Shown: positions 1-7,494 of the stretch, in pieces
Position numbering within the stretch: the stretch's first letter is position 1
Layout: each line of letters starts with the position of its first letter
Assembly (NCBI RefSeq): GCF_018275325.1
Contig: NZ_JAGVQR010000001.1
Span: 992,001-1,056,000 of the forward strand
Reading direction: 5' to 3'
From: Nocardioides palaemonis
GTDB lineage: Bacteria > Actinomycetota > Actinomycetes > Propionibacteriales > Nocardioidaceae
DNA: 64,000 nt
Program-made: the position numbers and the translations under genes
The notes under the pieces: generated by a model
The model's database searches: none
What the model saw: the letters and a program-made list of their open reading frames with translations, nothing else
What the model was told of the DNA's origin: nothing

Positions 1-169
1 GGATCGCTGCCTGCCACGCGGCCGCGAAGTCTTCGGTCGCGCGCACCACCGGCTCGCGGTGGCGGGTGACTTCGGCGACGTCGAGAGGAAGCAGCACGTG
101 CAGCCCGGACCTCGCTTGAAGTCGTGCAGCAGCAAGGCGACCTCGTGTCACCCACAGGTCCGGCCGCAC
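1..169 (-). CDS. Possible partial gene downstream of the RES toxin (3' end outside window)
   Basis: An open frame on the minus strand begins with GTG at 169, two bases after the stop of the RES-domain gene, and stays open for 56 codons to the window edge. The translation (start VRPDLWVTRGRL, then LHVLLPLDVAEVTRHREP) has the codon bias of a real gene in this genome, whereas the other frames read as arginine/serine-rich shadow. The tight spacing suggests a third gene in the toxin-antitoxin operon. I do not recognise the product. The start could also be one of several later GTG codons. Confidence 0.4.
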   Translation of the reverse strand, partial: MRPDLWVTRGRLAAARLQARSGLHVLLPLDVAEVTRHREPVVRATEDFAAAWQAAI

Positions 170-171
170 CA

Positions 172-879
172 TCAGGCCGCATCCCAGCTGAGGCCGAGGA
201 TCCGGAAGGCCTCCTGGAGGTCAGGGTGCTCGGGGGAGAGGGCGTGGTGCTCGATCGAGTCGAGGGTCCGGCTGATCGAGGGATCCTCGGCTCGCTCGAA
301 CACCGCCCACAGCGTGAGGTCGTCGCCGTGCCGGGAGGCGAACGTGACGCCGTCGAGCTCGGTGGTCGCATGCAGATAGGTCGCCACCGACTGAGTAAGC
401 GCTCGCGGGCGCCCGTCCTTGAGCGCCGCCGCGTCGAAGTCGTGCAGGTTCAGCAGGTGCGCGAGGGCAACGAACTGCGGCCGCAAGGCCGCAATGGACT
501 CCGCGGCGGTCACCGCGCAGAACCGACCCGACAGCGTCGCGCTCGCTGCCGACCGCGGCTCGAGCCACGAGTAGGAGATCTCGCCCGCCGTCGCGGTCGG
601 ATGCATCGCGGCGTCCTCGTCGTCCTCCTCGATGTCGTCGAGCTCGAGCACGAGGGTCGGGTCGGGCCGGAAGCCGGCGAGGACCTCGAGCAGGCAGGCA
701 AGGAGGGTGGATCCGGCGTAGATGGTGCGGAAGTTGCCCTGCCGGTCATCCCAGCGCCCGTGGAACCTGCCATCGGCGCCGGCCCACTCCCATCCCGACC
801 AAGCCCAGGGCTCCGGCTTGAAGCCGACGCGCCAGACCTGCTCGGCCGCGTCGACGACCAGCTGAGGTGCCTCGGTCAC
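172..879 (-). CDS. RES-domain toxin (NAD-targeting type)
   Basis: About 235 residues with the layout of the RES family: an N-terminal WRVGF, a central YAGSTLLACLLEVLA segment, and a C-terminal part with DGVTFASRHGDDLTLWAVFER. RES proteins are the toxins of RES-Xre modules, and characterised members deplete or modify NAD+. The arginine, tyrosine, glutamate and serine residues expected of the fold are present (R in WRVG, Y and E around YAGSTLLACLLE, S in ASRHGDD). The open frame reaches 957, but that would overlap the upstream antitoxin by 70 bases. The GTG at 879, 8 bases past the antitoxin stop, is the better start. It lies directly downstream of its presumed antitoxin. Confidence 0.82.
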   Translation of the reverse strand: MTEAPQLVVDAAEQVWRVGFKPEPWAWSGWEWAGADGRFHGRWDDRQGNFRTIYAGSTLLACLLEVLAGFRPDPTLVLELDDIEEDDEDAAMHPTATAGEISYSWLEPRSAASATLSGRFCAVTAAESIAALRPQFVALAHLLNLHDFDAAALKDGRPRALTQSVATYLHATTELDGVTFASRHGDDLTLWAVFERAEDPSISRTLDSIEHHALSPEHPDLQEAFRILGLSWDAA

Positions 880-886
880 CAGCGAG

Positions 887-1288
887 TCACCCGGCCGCAG
901 CGAACGCGCGCGCGGCCGCCAGGACCTCGGGGCCGACCTGCTCCAGGTCACCCTCACGCAGCAGCCGGGCCGGCGCGACGTCGTCGAGGCGCGGGTTCAT
1001 GCCCTGGAACCACGCCTGGACGACCGCGGCCGAGTCCTTCTCGCGCAGCAGAGCCGCGATCCGGTACGCCATCCGCAGCCGGTTGACCACCTCCGTCGAC
1101 GGGGTCCGTGCGTCGGCCGAGTCGGCCCACTGGCGCACGGCGCGGGTCTCCTGGACCGAGCCCAAGTAGGCCACGAGCTTGGCTCCGAGCAGGTCGCGCA
1201 GCCGCTCGACGAGCTCCGGCGTGGGCAGCCGCACCGACTCCTCGTAGGCGCGAAGGTCGCCGCGGGCGATGGTCGACTGAGTGCTCAT
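887..1288 (-). CDS. Xre/MbcA/ParS-type antitoxin of the RES module
   Basis: 133 residues from the ATG at 1288 (MSTQSTIARGDL); an earlier in-frame codon at 1318 is less likely. It has an N-terminal helical part followed by a helix-turn-helix-like region (LRDLLGAKLVAYLGSVQETRAVRQW) and a C-terminal MbcA/ParS toxin-binding-like tail (LREKDSAAVVQAWFQGMNPRLDDVAPARLLREG), where the WFxGxNPxLxxxxP signature is typical of antitoxins paired with RES toxins. It precedes the RES gene in the same direction. Such antitoxins normally neutralise the toxin and repress their own promoter, which fits the AT-rich upstream region with a palindrome at 1369-1381. Confidence 0.83.
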   Translation of the reverse strand: MSTQSTIARGDLRAYEESVRLPTPELVERLRDLLGAKLVAYLGSVQETRAVRQWADSADARTPSTEVVNRLRMAYRIAALLREKDSAAVVQAWFQGMNPRLDDVAPARLLREGDLEQVGPEVLAAARAFAAAG

Positions 1289-1368
1289 ACCTGCAGTGTG
1301 CCACCGTCTGCAGCGCAATCCAATAGTGAATCGCGGGCGAAATCACAGGCTAAATCACACCGCCGATA

Positions 1369-1381
1369 ACATAGACTATGT
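1369..1381. promoter_or_regulatory. Palindrome in AT-rich DNA upstream of the RES-Xre antitoxin
   Basis: ACATAGACTATGT is a 6-1-6 inverted repeat in an unusually AT-rich stretch (about 1310-1385) about 80 bases upstream of the antitoxin start. Antitoxins of this family autoregulate, so this may be an operator. No clear -35/-10 pair was found. This is inference from position and symmetry only. Confidence 0.3.
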
Positions 1382-1877
1382 CAGTCCGAACTCGGTGGGA
1401 ATTGGCTTCCGCCAGTCTCCACCAGCGCCGCGTGATCATGCGACGGCGTGCATTCGTGATTTCGGCCAATGAAGCCGGACGTCGTTGGTCGCGGCCCTCT
1501 CCCCAACCAGACGCGGTCGTCACGAGCACTGGCGAGCGGCTCGGGATGTAGCGACGAGCAGGTCGTGCGGAGTCTCCGGCCTCTCGCGGCCGCCGGGTCC
1601 GTCGAGCCGATGGGCTCGGGATACAGGCGCGTGCGGGGCTTGAGCGGATGTCGGGCGTGCGCGCCTCCGGGCGAAGGTCGGCGATTGGTAGCAAGGTGTC
1701 GGCCAGGTGCTGCGCTACTCGACCTGCTGCGACGCCGCAGCGGTCGTGCTTCTGAGGCCTCCGCGGGCCCTCTCGGACGGCAAGGAGTAGTCAGCGCGGC
1801 TGATCGTCGAGTTGGAGTCCTTCCGAGGCTGCGTACACCTCCAGTGCACCTAAGCTAAGAGCCTCGGCCGAAACGAC

Positions 1878-2000
1878 TTGGCCGTCGAGGACCTCAACTA
1901 CGACCAGGCGTTCGCGGCCGCGCGGCGTCGCGTGCCTGAGGGGTGGCGGATCATCGCGCTGCGCGTTGAGCGGAATCATTCGCCACGGGTTGATCGCTGA
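1878..2000 (+). pseudogene. Short ORF, probable gene remnant
   Basis: The 1,319-2,045 interval has no convincing full gene. One frame just before its end reads as natural protein: from a TTG at 1878 it gives about 40 residues containing LAVEDLNYDQAFAAARRR and PEGWRIIALRVERNHSP, stopping at 2000. Upstream the frame is closed by a stop shortly before the TTG. It could be a tiny gene or the C-terminal remnant of a lost one. The rest of the interval shows no feature apart from the AT-rich palindrome region. Confidence 0.25.
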
Positions 2001-2045
2001 GGGGCCGCCTGCGCACCTAGGTGACCAAGAAAGCGAGGTGGGAAA

Positions 2046-2396
2046 ATGAGTCCTTCCCCCGCCGAGAACTCGGTTCCCGGAGTCGTAACCTTCACCGCCC
2101 GTGGCAACGCCGCCCTCGATCAGCTGGCCGACACACTGGTGGCCGAATGCGACGGCTCCCCCACGGGCATCGCCAACCTCCTCGAACAGGTGCTGGAAGC
2201 CGGCATCGAGGACCTGGCGGAATCCCTCAGCCAGAAGGCCCAGCCGGCGCCGCCCGCGAGCTTCGACGTCGACGAGCTCGGGCCGCCGGTCGAGAGCCCC
2301 GACGACGCTGCGCGTCGCCGCCTCTTGACACGGTCGCCGTTCGCCGGCGGCAAAACCGCCGCTCGGCATGGGCCGCTGAGGGGGCGAAAGCTATAG
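2046..2396 (+). CDS. Hypothetical protein, 116 aa
   Basis: ATG at 2046 follows GAGGTGG with good spacing. The N-terminal two thirds look like a folded alpha-helical domain (VVTFTARGNAALDQLADTLV, GIANLLEQVLEAGIEDLAESL); the C-terminus is rich in Pro, Arg and Gly and likely disordered. I do not recognise a family. It stands alone, convergent with the unknown two-gene unit at 2449-4366. A larger minus-strand frame over the same bases reads as arginine-rich shadow and is left out. Confidence 0.55.
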   Translation: MSPSPAENSVPGVVTFTARGNAALDQLADTLVAECDGSPTGIANLLEQVLEAGIEDLAESLSQKAQPAPPASFDVDELGPPVESPDDAARRRLLTRSPFAGGKTAARHGPLRGRKL

Positions 2397-2448
2397 GCCG
2401 CAAAAGACCGCCAAACCTGCGGCAATGGATTGTCGAGGTAGGGCCCGA

Positions 2449-4011
2449 TCAGCGTGCGCGCCGCCGCGACGGAGCGCTGCTCGTCGCGGGCCCGGGGTCC
2501 TTCGCGTGGGACCGAGCCTGAACGATCGCCTTCCCTTTCGCCGGCCATCCTGCGGATCCGGATACTGCCTCGCCACCGACGGCCCCTCCCCCGGGCGAGT
2601 GGATCGTTGCGATGGCGGATGCCGTGCTGGAGGCCTCGGTCGTGGCGTCGCCCGCGGAGCGCAGCGCCTCGGTAACGGGTGGGGGCAGCGGGACGAGGCG
2701 TTTCGCGAGAATGTGGGCTGGGGGGACCCAGACGACGTCACCCATGGCCGGTGTGGTGACCAGCCCGGCCTCGACGTCGTTGTGCGCTCGGCGCGAGAGG
2801 GCGCGGGCGGGACCGACAAGGTTGGGGACGTCTGCCTTCTCGACGACGACGTGCGCGATCTCGGAGCCAGCCTCGATCGCGCGTAGCGTGGCCATGGTGG
2901 CCTGGGGAAGTCCTGGCCGGGTTGCGATCACCTGCGGTGACGCCAGGGTGGTGGTGGCGTGGGTAATTTGTCGGTACGCGGCGCGAACCTCCGCCGCCGC
3001 GCGGGCCAGTGGGTCCTCGAGGCGGGCGCCGGGGGGAGCGAGGTCGCCCCAGCGGCTGGCCAAGTTGTTCCAGGAACGGCCCGCCTCGGCGATCGCGGGG
3101 ACCAGACGGTCTGACGGCTCAAGGATGCCGGCGGTCGCGGCAGCCTCGACGAGCACCATGCTGGCGCCGGCGATGAGTCCTTGGGTGCGGGTGATGAGCA
3201 CGATGTTGGACGGTTCGAGATCGCGGGCCAGCGCTCGATGCGACTGGATGTCCCAGCTGGCCAGGGCCTGCGCAAGGCGGACTGGGGCGTCGACCGGCCT
3301 CATCGCCTCGCCGGCGAGGGCTTGGGCGAACCCGTCGGTCAGGTAGCTGCGTGCGGTGTTCTCGCACGCAGACATCCGATCGACCCAGACCCCGGCGGGT
3401 GCGATCGCGTAGGGGGAGTGGTGCTGGGCCAGTTGGACCCGGCGGCCCGAGTCGCGGGCGTCGGTGACGCGGTCGCGTCCGTTGTCGTGCAGGGCGACGT
3501 TGACGGCGTGGGCGGTCAGGTAGAGACCGTGCATGATCCTGGTCCGGGCTGCCTCGAGGTCGCGGTGGGCCTCGGTCTGCTCGTGGGGGACCTCGGCGCC
3601 GTAGCGGCGCACGAGAGCCGCGGCGCTGAGCAGGGTCTGGGTCATCTGGTCGATGCGGGGGTTGGTCGGTCCCTGGCCTGGCCAGGCCCTTCGGCCGGTC
3701 AAGCTGGACTGAATGGTCGACGCTTGCGCCGACAGGCTGGTGATGGGCCGATCGCGATCGTCGACGCCAGGCCGGCGACTCGGTAGCGAGGCCCAGAGGT
3801 TCTCCGCGGCCGCGACCATCGTCGGCCAGCTCCGTAGGAGCGGGCCGGCGTCGTCGCCGTCGACGTCCATGAGCAGCTGACGGGCCTGGTAGTCGACGTC
3901 GAAGAGCATCTCGCCGACGCTGCGTACGTCGCGCGTGGTCGCCGGGATGTGGTTGATGTCGAAGAGCTCCTCTTCGATGTCGGCGTATGCCGGACGCGGG
4001 TCAGTAGCCAA
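2449..4011 (-). CDS. Large hypothetical protein of a two-gene unit, 520 aa
   Basis: A soluble, almost entirely helical protein from ATG 4011. The N-terminus has acidic stretches (ADIEEELFDINHIPATTRDV), the middle has repeated helical segments around small residues (GLYLTAHAVNVALHDNGRDR, VWVDRMSACENTARSYL), and the C-terminal ~60 residues are Ser/Ala/Gly-rich and basic. No membrane segment or signal peptide is seen. Its start overlaps the end of the upstream 121-aa gene by 11 bases, so the two are translationally coupled. I recognise no enzyme motif. Pairs of this kind (small acidic protein plus large helical protein) occur in actinobacterial mobile elements, so a structural or transfer-related role is possible but unproven. 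Confidence 0.7.
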   Translation of the reverse strand: MATDPRPAYADIEEELFDINHIPATTRDVRSVGEMLFDVDYQARQLLMDVDGDDAGPLLRSWPTMVAAAENLWASLPSRRPGVDDRDRPITSLSAQASTIQSSLTGRRAWPGQGPTNPRIDQMTQTLLSAAALVRRYGAEVPHEQTEAHRDLEAARTRIMHGLYLTAHAVNVALHDNGRDRVTDARDSGRRVQLAQHHSPYAIAPAGVWVDRMSACENTARSYLTDGFAQALAGEAMRPVDAPVRLAQALASWDIQSHRALARDLEPSNIVLITRTQGLIAGASMVLVEAAATAGILEPSDRLVPAIAEAGRSWNNLASRWGDLAPPGARLEDPLARAAAEVRAAYRQITHATTTLASPQVIATRPGLPQATMATLRAIEAGSEIAHVVVEKADVPNLVGPARALSRRAHNDVEAGLVTTPAMGDVVWVPPAHILAKRLVPLPPPVTEALRSAGDATTEASSTASAIATIHSPGGGAVGGEAVSGSAGWPAKGKAIVQARSHAKDPGPATSSAPSRRRAR

Positions 4012-4366
4012 GGTCGCGGGCTTCCCGGATGAGATCGCACAGGTCGACGACCAGCTGCGAGCCGTGGACCAGGTCCGGCTGGTGCAGCGGTAGCGGGCGG
4101 GTCAGCTCCTCGGCCTGGGTGAGCAACTGCAGGGGCGTTCGGTCCTCGAGGTCGGGGAGTGGGTCGACGTCGGGTAGCTCGTAGTCGTCGGGCAGCAGGG
4201 CGCTGGCCTGGGAGTGGGCGAGGTAGACACCCAGCCCGAGGTCGTGGAGCGGGGAGTCGGGGGCGGCCTCGTCGGCGTCGCTCCACACCTGGGCAGCGGT
4301 CTGGTGCAGCAGCTGGGCGATCGAGCCGAGGCGGTCACAGGTGGCGTCGGCGTTGAGGGTGTCCAC
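4001..4366 (-). CDS. Small acidic hypothetical protein, 121 aa
   Basis: First gene of the two-gene unit ending at 2449. The ATG at 4366 has AAAGGAAC just upstream on the coding strand. The protein is acidic and helical (LGSIAQLLHQTAAQVWSDAD, DLGLGVYLAHSQASALLPDD, LVHGSQLVVDLCDLIREARD). Function unknown. The 11-base overlap with the 520-aa gene suggests stoichiometric production and a complex of the two products. Confidence 0.65.
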   Translation of the reverse strand: MDTLNADATCDRLGSIAQLLHQTAAQVWSDADEAAPDSPLHDLGLGVYLAHSQASALLPDDYELPDVDPLPDLEDRTPLQLLTQAEELTRPLPLHQPDLVHGSQLVVDLCDLIREARDLGY

Positions 4367-4583
4367 GGGGTGTTCCTTTTAGTCGGGGTCGCTCTGGCCC
4401 ATGAACCCACGTCCCGGCCGCGGCCTGCTGCGCCGAGCGGCGGGCTGTGGATAACTCGGGGTGCTGTGGGCACCTGGGCACAAACTGGTCTTGTTCGCCT
4501 ATGTCGTTCGGTGGTTGTCGGACGATCACCGCGAGCACAGTCAAGAGAACCGCACTAGTGCTGGAAGATGGAGGAGGGGCGAG

Positions 4584-5450
4584 ATGAGGTTCCCAATGAC
4601 CGTGCTGAGAGCCGTGACGTTGGCGCCGGCACTGCTGGTGAGCTTCGTCCTCACCGTGGTGGTGTGCGCCCTGCTCCCGCCGGCGCTGGGACTGGTGGCG
4701 TTCATGGCTGCGGGCGGCGTGCTGGTGGCGCTGGCGCTGGGACAGCTGAAGGAGCCTGCGGTCGCGGCGTTGACCCGGTCGCGGCCGGCGACGGAGGCCG
4801 AGTTCCGCGTAATGGCGCCGGTGCTGGCCGAGCTTGGCGGCCGCGGCGTCGACGTCGGCGCGCTGCTCGTGGGCCGGATCCAGCGGCCGAGCACCCCAGT
4901 GGCGGTGGCGATCGGCCGGCGCACCGTGGTGGTCAGCCCTGGGCTGGTCGAGGCGACGTACCGCGGCGGTGTGACGCGCGCGGAGGTGGCCGCCGTGCTG
5001 GCGCATGCGGTCGGCCGGCGCCAGGCGATCCGGCCGCGGCTGGAGCTAGCCGTGCTCGCGGCGACGACGCCGTGGCGGCTGATGGTGGCGACGTTCCGCG
5101 GCGTCGGCCGTGCCTTCGCCTGGCTTCCGTTCATGCGGCTTGCCTGGACGCTGCGCTGCGTCGTGGGGGTGATTTGCGTGGTGCAGTCGGTCGCTGAGGA
5201 CCGGGCCTGGGCCGGTCTCCTCGGGGGCGCGGTGATCGCGCTTACCTACCTGGTGCCGGCGGCCGCCCGGCGGATCGAGCTTCACACGGAAGCCGAGGCC
5301 GACCAGTTCGTGCTCTCGATCGACCTCGGCCCCGTGCTGGCGGGTCTGCTACGGCGCTACAGACACCCCATGACGATCGAGCGAATGCAGCGCTTGCAGA
5401 CGGTCGCCGAGCAGCCCCAACGGCCGCAACTGCACCTCGTGCACGGCTGA
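4584..5450 (+). CDS. M48-peptidase-like membrane protein lacking the catalytic motif
   Basis: About 288 residues from ATG 4584, preceded by GGAGGGGCGAG; an in-frame extension to 4461 has no ribosome site and poor coding character. Two N-terminal membrane segments (LAPALLVSFVLTVVVCALL and LGLVAFMAAGGVLVALALG) are followed by an M48-like core (RIQRPSTPVAVAIGRRTVVV, SPGLVE, then VLAHAVGRR) and a second hydrophobic pair around 215-250. In active M48 proteases the motif is HExxH after AAVLAHE. Here it reads HAVGRR, so the catalytic Glu and second His are gone. A C-terminal HTEAEADQF resembles the downstream zinc-ligand region (ExxAD). It is probably a pseudo-enzyme. It diverges from the 2449-4366 unit across a 217-bp gap. 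Confidence 0.72.
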   Translation: MRFPMTVLRAVTLAPALLVSFVLTVVVCALLPPALGLVAFMAAGGVLVALALGQLKEPAVAALTRSRPATEAEFRVMAPVLAELGGRGVDVGALLVGRIQRPSTPVAVAIGRRTVVVSPGLVEATYRGGVTRAEVAAVLAHAVGRRQAIRPRLELAVLAATTPWRLMVATFRGVGRAFAWLPFMRLAWTLRCVVGVICVVQSVAEDRAWAGLLGGAVIALTYLVPAAARRIELHTEAEADQFVLSIDLGPVLAGLLRRYRHPMTIERMQRLQTVAEQPQRPQLHLVHG

Positions 5451-5453
5451 GGC

Positions 5454-5518
5454 TGTTCTCGGGCGACCTCGACAGGGGCGCTTCGAGCGGGGGAGTGCAC
5501 CCTCCCGATGTTGGCGTC
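5454..5518 (+). repeat. Copy 1 of a ~65-bp diverged direct repeat
   Basis: This stretch, just after the M48-like gene stop, matches 19718-19781 at most positions: both read GGGCGACC, then GGGGCGCTT(C/T)GAGCGGGG, AGTGCACCCT, CCGAT(G/A)TTGGC. No gene covers either copy. The TGT start and conserved internal blocks look like an end of a decayed mobile element, possibly IS21-like, but I cannot prove the family. Confidence 0.5.
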
Positions 5519-5606
5519 TGGGGTGAGTTGGTCGACGGTCGCACCCAAGGTGACCTATCCCTATCCGGCATCAGACCTGAACCGCCCCGGCAAGTCCGGA
5601 GACTTT

Positions 5607-6557
5607 CTAGTTTGAGACTCCAGCTGTTGCTGGGGTCTGGTGGTGAGCGTAGTGAGCCTGCTCGGCCTCGACCGGCGTGAGGTCGTCGCAGTACTCGAAC
5701 GGTCGACGGTGGTTGAACCAGTCGGCCCATTCGGCGGTGGCGATCTCGAGGTCATCGAGTCCCTTCCACGGCCGTCGCGGTTTGACCAGTTCGGTCTTGT
5801 AGAGCCCGATCACGGACTCGGCCAGGGCGTTGTCGTAGGACGAGCCCACTGCCCCGGTCGAGGGCTTGATCCCGGCGGTGTCGAGCCGCTCGGAGTAGGC
5901 CACGGACATGTACTGGACTCCGTGGTCGTGGTGCGCGATCAGACCGGTCAGGTCCTTGCCCTCGCGGCTGCGGGTCCAGATCGCCTGCTCGACCGCGTCG
6001 ACGACGAGCTGGCTGGTCATCGTCGTGGCCACCGACCAGCCCAGGATCCGCCGGGCGTAGGCGTCGATGACGAACGCCGTGTAGCACCAGCCCGACCACG
6101 TTGAGACATAGGTGAAGTCGGCAACCCAGAGCCGGTCGGGTGCCAGCGGCGCGAAGTTCCGGTCGACCAGGTCCAGTGGCTTCGCGCCCTTCGGGTCGCT
6201 GATCGTGGTCCGCTTGACCTTCCCGCGCACGGCACCGGCCAGGCCGAGGTCGCCCATCAACCGTTCCACGGTGCAGCGCGCGATCGGCAGCTCGTCTTCG
6301 GGCCGTTCGCGGTTCAGGGTGAGCCACACCTTCCGTGCGCCGTAGACGCCGTAGTTCGACGCGTGGACCGCGGCGATCCTGGGCTTCAGCTCCTCGTCGC
6401 GCTGCTCGCGGACGGTGGGCTTGCGGACACGGTGCTCGTAGTAGGTCGCGGGGGCGATCTTGGCGCCCAGCTGGGTGAGCTGGTCGCAGATCGACTCGAC
6501 ACCCCAGCGCAGACCATCGCCGTCGCGCACACCGACGTGCTCGTCGACGTAGCGCAC
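5607..6557 (-). CDS. IS3-family transposase OrfB (copy A)
   Basis: Catalytic half of the IS3 transposase. The DDE core is visible: LWVADFTYVSTWSGW (first Asp), GLIAHHDHGVQYMS (second Asp), and SYDNALAESVIGLYKTEL (Glu), followed by WADWFNHRRPFEYC and TPVEAEQAHY. About 316 residues in this frame; the N-terminal RYVDEHVG segment is probably joined to OrfA by -1 frameshifting, the usual IS3 mechanism, since the frames meet at 6557-6562. Confidence 0.92.
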   Translation of the reverse strand: MRYVDEHVGVRDGDGLRWGVESICDQLTQLGAKIAPATYYEHRVRKPTVREQRDEELKPRIAAVHASNYGVYGARKVWLTLNRERPEDELPIARCTVERLMGDLGLAGAVRGKVKRTTISDPKGAKPLDLVDRNFAPLAPDRLWVADFTYVSTWSGWCYTAFVIDAYARRILGWSVATTMTSQLVVDAVEQAIWTRSREGKDLTGLIAHHDHGVQYMSVAYSERLDTAGIKPSTGAVGSSYDNALAESVIGLYKTELVKPRRPWKGLDDLEIATAEWADWFNHRRPFEYCDDLTPVEAEQAHYAHHQTPATAGVSN

Positions 6558-6559
6558 GA

Positions 6560-6886
6560 TCAGCGCTGTGGCCGGTCGAGTTCGGCCGCGAAGAAAACCG
6601 AAGCGGACTTGAGGATGGCGTTGGCTCGCTTGAGCTCGGCATTCTCCCGCTTCAACCGCTTCAGCTCCGCCGATTCCTCTGTCGTCATCCCCGGCCGCCG
6701 GCCGGCATCGACCTCAGCCTGGCGGCACCACTTCCGGACGGTCTCTGGCGTTCCGACACCGAGCAGCTCGGCGACCTTGCTCATCGCCGCCCACTCCGAC
6801 TCGTGGACGGCCCTGATCTCGGCGACCATCCGGACCGCGCGCTCACGCAGCTCGGCCGGGTACCTCGTTGACTTGCTCCCTGACAT
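6560..6886 (-). CDS. IS3-family transposase OrfA (copy A)
   Basis: 108 residues: an HTH (YPAELRERAVRMV, MSKVAELLGVGTPETVRKW) followed by a leucine-zipper-like coiled coil (ELKRLKRENAELKRANAILK) and the terminal FFAAELDRP typical of this IS3 group. It binds the terminal inverted repeats and supplies the N-terminus of the OrfAB transposase. The TTTTC run near the end is a plausible slippery site. Confidence 0.92.
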   Translation of the reverse strand: MSGSKSTRYPAELRERAVRMVAEIRAVHESEWAAMSKVAELLGVGTPETVRKWCRQAEVDAGRRPGMTTEESAELKRLKRENAELKRANAILKSASVFFAAELDRPQR

Positions 6887-6991
6887 GACTCCAACCTTCC
6901 CAAGGAATGGAGTCTCCGGACTTGCCGGGGCGGTTCAACCCGAGGTCCATATCCACAAGTGTTCTTGGTGTAGTTGCGCGGGTCGAGGGCC

Positions 6992-7279
6992 ATGATCGAC
7001 GGTGGACCTGTGCGCCGCATCCTTGAGCAGTTCCCGCCCGAGCGTCGTCCTCCCGTCGTGCTCCATCTCCCGCTGGAGTTCGCCAAGCGTGGCTTCTACC
7101 ACGGTGACCTTGTGGCGACGGCGATTGATCGGGACAGGATCGTCTATCAGGTCAGCTACGAGTTCGACGGGGTTGAGTGCGACGGGTGGTTTCCCGCCGA
7201 CTGGGTTTGGCGGCCAGGAACCAACGATGACATGCGGATGGCTCCGGTGGCCCCGGTAGGGCGCGCCGAGGACACGTAA
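6992..7279 (+). CDS. Small hypothetical protein, 95 aa
   Basis: ATG at 6992 (MIDGGPVRRILEQF), with an in-frame alternative at 6974. It contains LHLPLEFAKRGFYHGDLVAT and VYQVSYEFDGVECDGWFPAD, reading like a small beta-rich domain. Family not recognised. It starts 52 bases after IS3 copy A and faces the disrupted HTH gene at 7285. The IS may have removed its native promoter. Confidence 0.5.
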   Translation: MIDGGPVRRILEQFPPERRPPVVLHLPLEFAKRGFYHGDLVATAIDRDRIVYQVSYEFDGVECDGWFPADWVWRPGTNDDMRMAPVAPVGRAEDT

Positions 7280-7284
7280 GGAGC

Positions 7285-7494
7285 TCAGGCGCGGCGTCGC
7301 TCCTCAGCCACGCGAGACCGCACTCTCCCTTCGAGATGATCGAGCCGGAACCAGCGACGGTTGTCGTTGGTAGTGCACGGGACCAGGCCAGCGCTGACCC
7401 GGTTGCTGAGCGTGTTCGCTCCGATGCCCAGTACAACCGCTGCCGGCCTGATCAGAAGCCACTCGTGCTCGTGGTCAGGTGGCGTGGGTTCCCA
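7285..7494 (-). pseudogene. 3' half of a double-HTH gene split by IS30 copy 1
   Basis: On the minus strand a frame runs from the IS30 boundary to a stop at 7285-7287 and encodes WLLIRPAAVVLGIGANTLSN, RVSAGLVPC, NRRWFRLDHLEGRVRS: a MerR/excisionase-like helix-turn-helix with no start codon of its own. Removing the IS30 (7495-8804) and one CCA target copy joins it in frame to the 5' half at 8805-9020 through ...RSRGPW then EPTPPDHEHEW. It is therefore the C-terminal domain of a broken ~145-residue protein with two HTH domains. Confidence 0.78.

Larger units (their letters stand above)
5578..6937 (-). mobile_element. IS3-family insertion sequence (copy A), 1,360 bp
   Basis: Ends are read directly: 5578 starts TGAACCGCCCCGGCAAGTCC and 6937 ends with its reverse complement, an inverted repeat of about 27 bases. 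ACC flanks both sides (5575-5577 and 6938-6940), a 3-bp target duplication typical of IS3. It carries orfA and orfB on the minus strand. It lies between the M48-like gene and the small gene at 6992. Both ends and both reading frames look intact, so it is probably active or recently so. Confidence 0.9.

Noticed and set aside
1469..1858. 129-aa plus-strand frame and an overlapping minus-strand 114-aa frame as genes
   Set aside because: No ribosome site, no recognisable domain, composition of random GC-rich frames.
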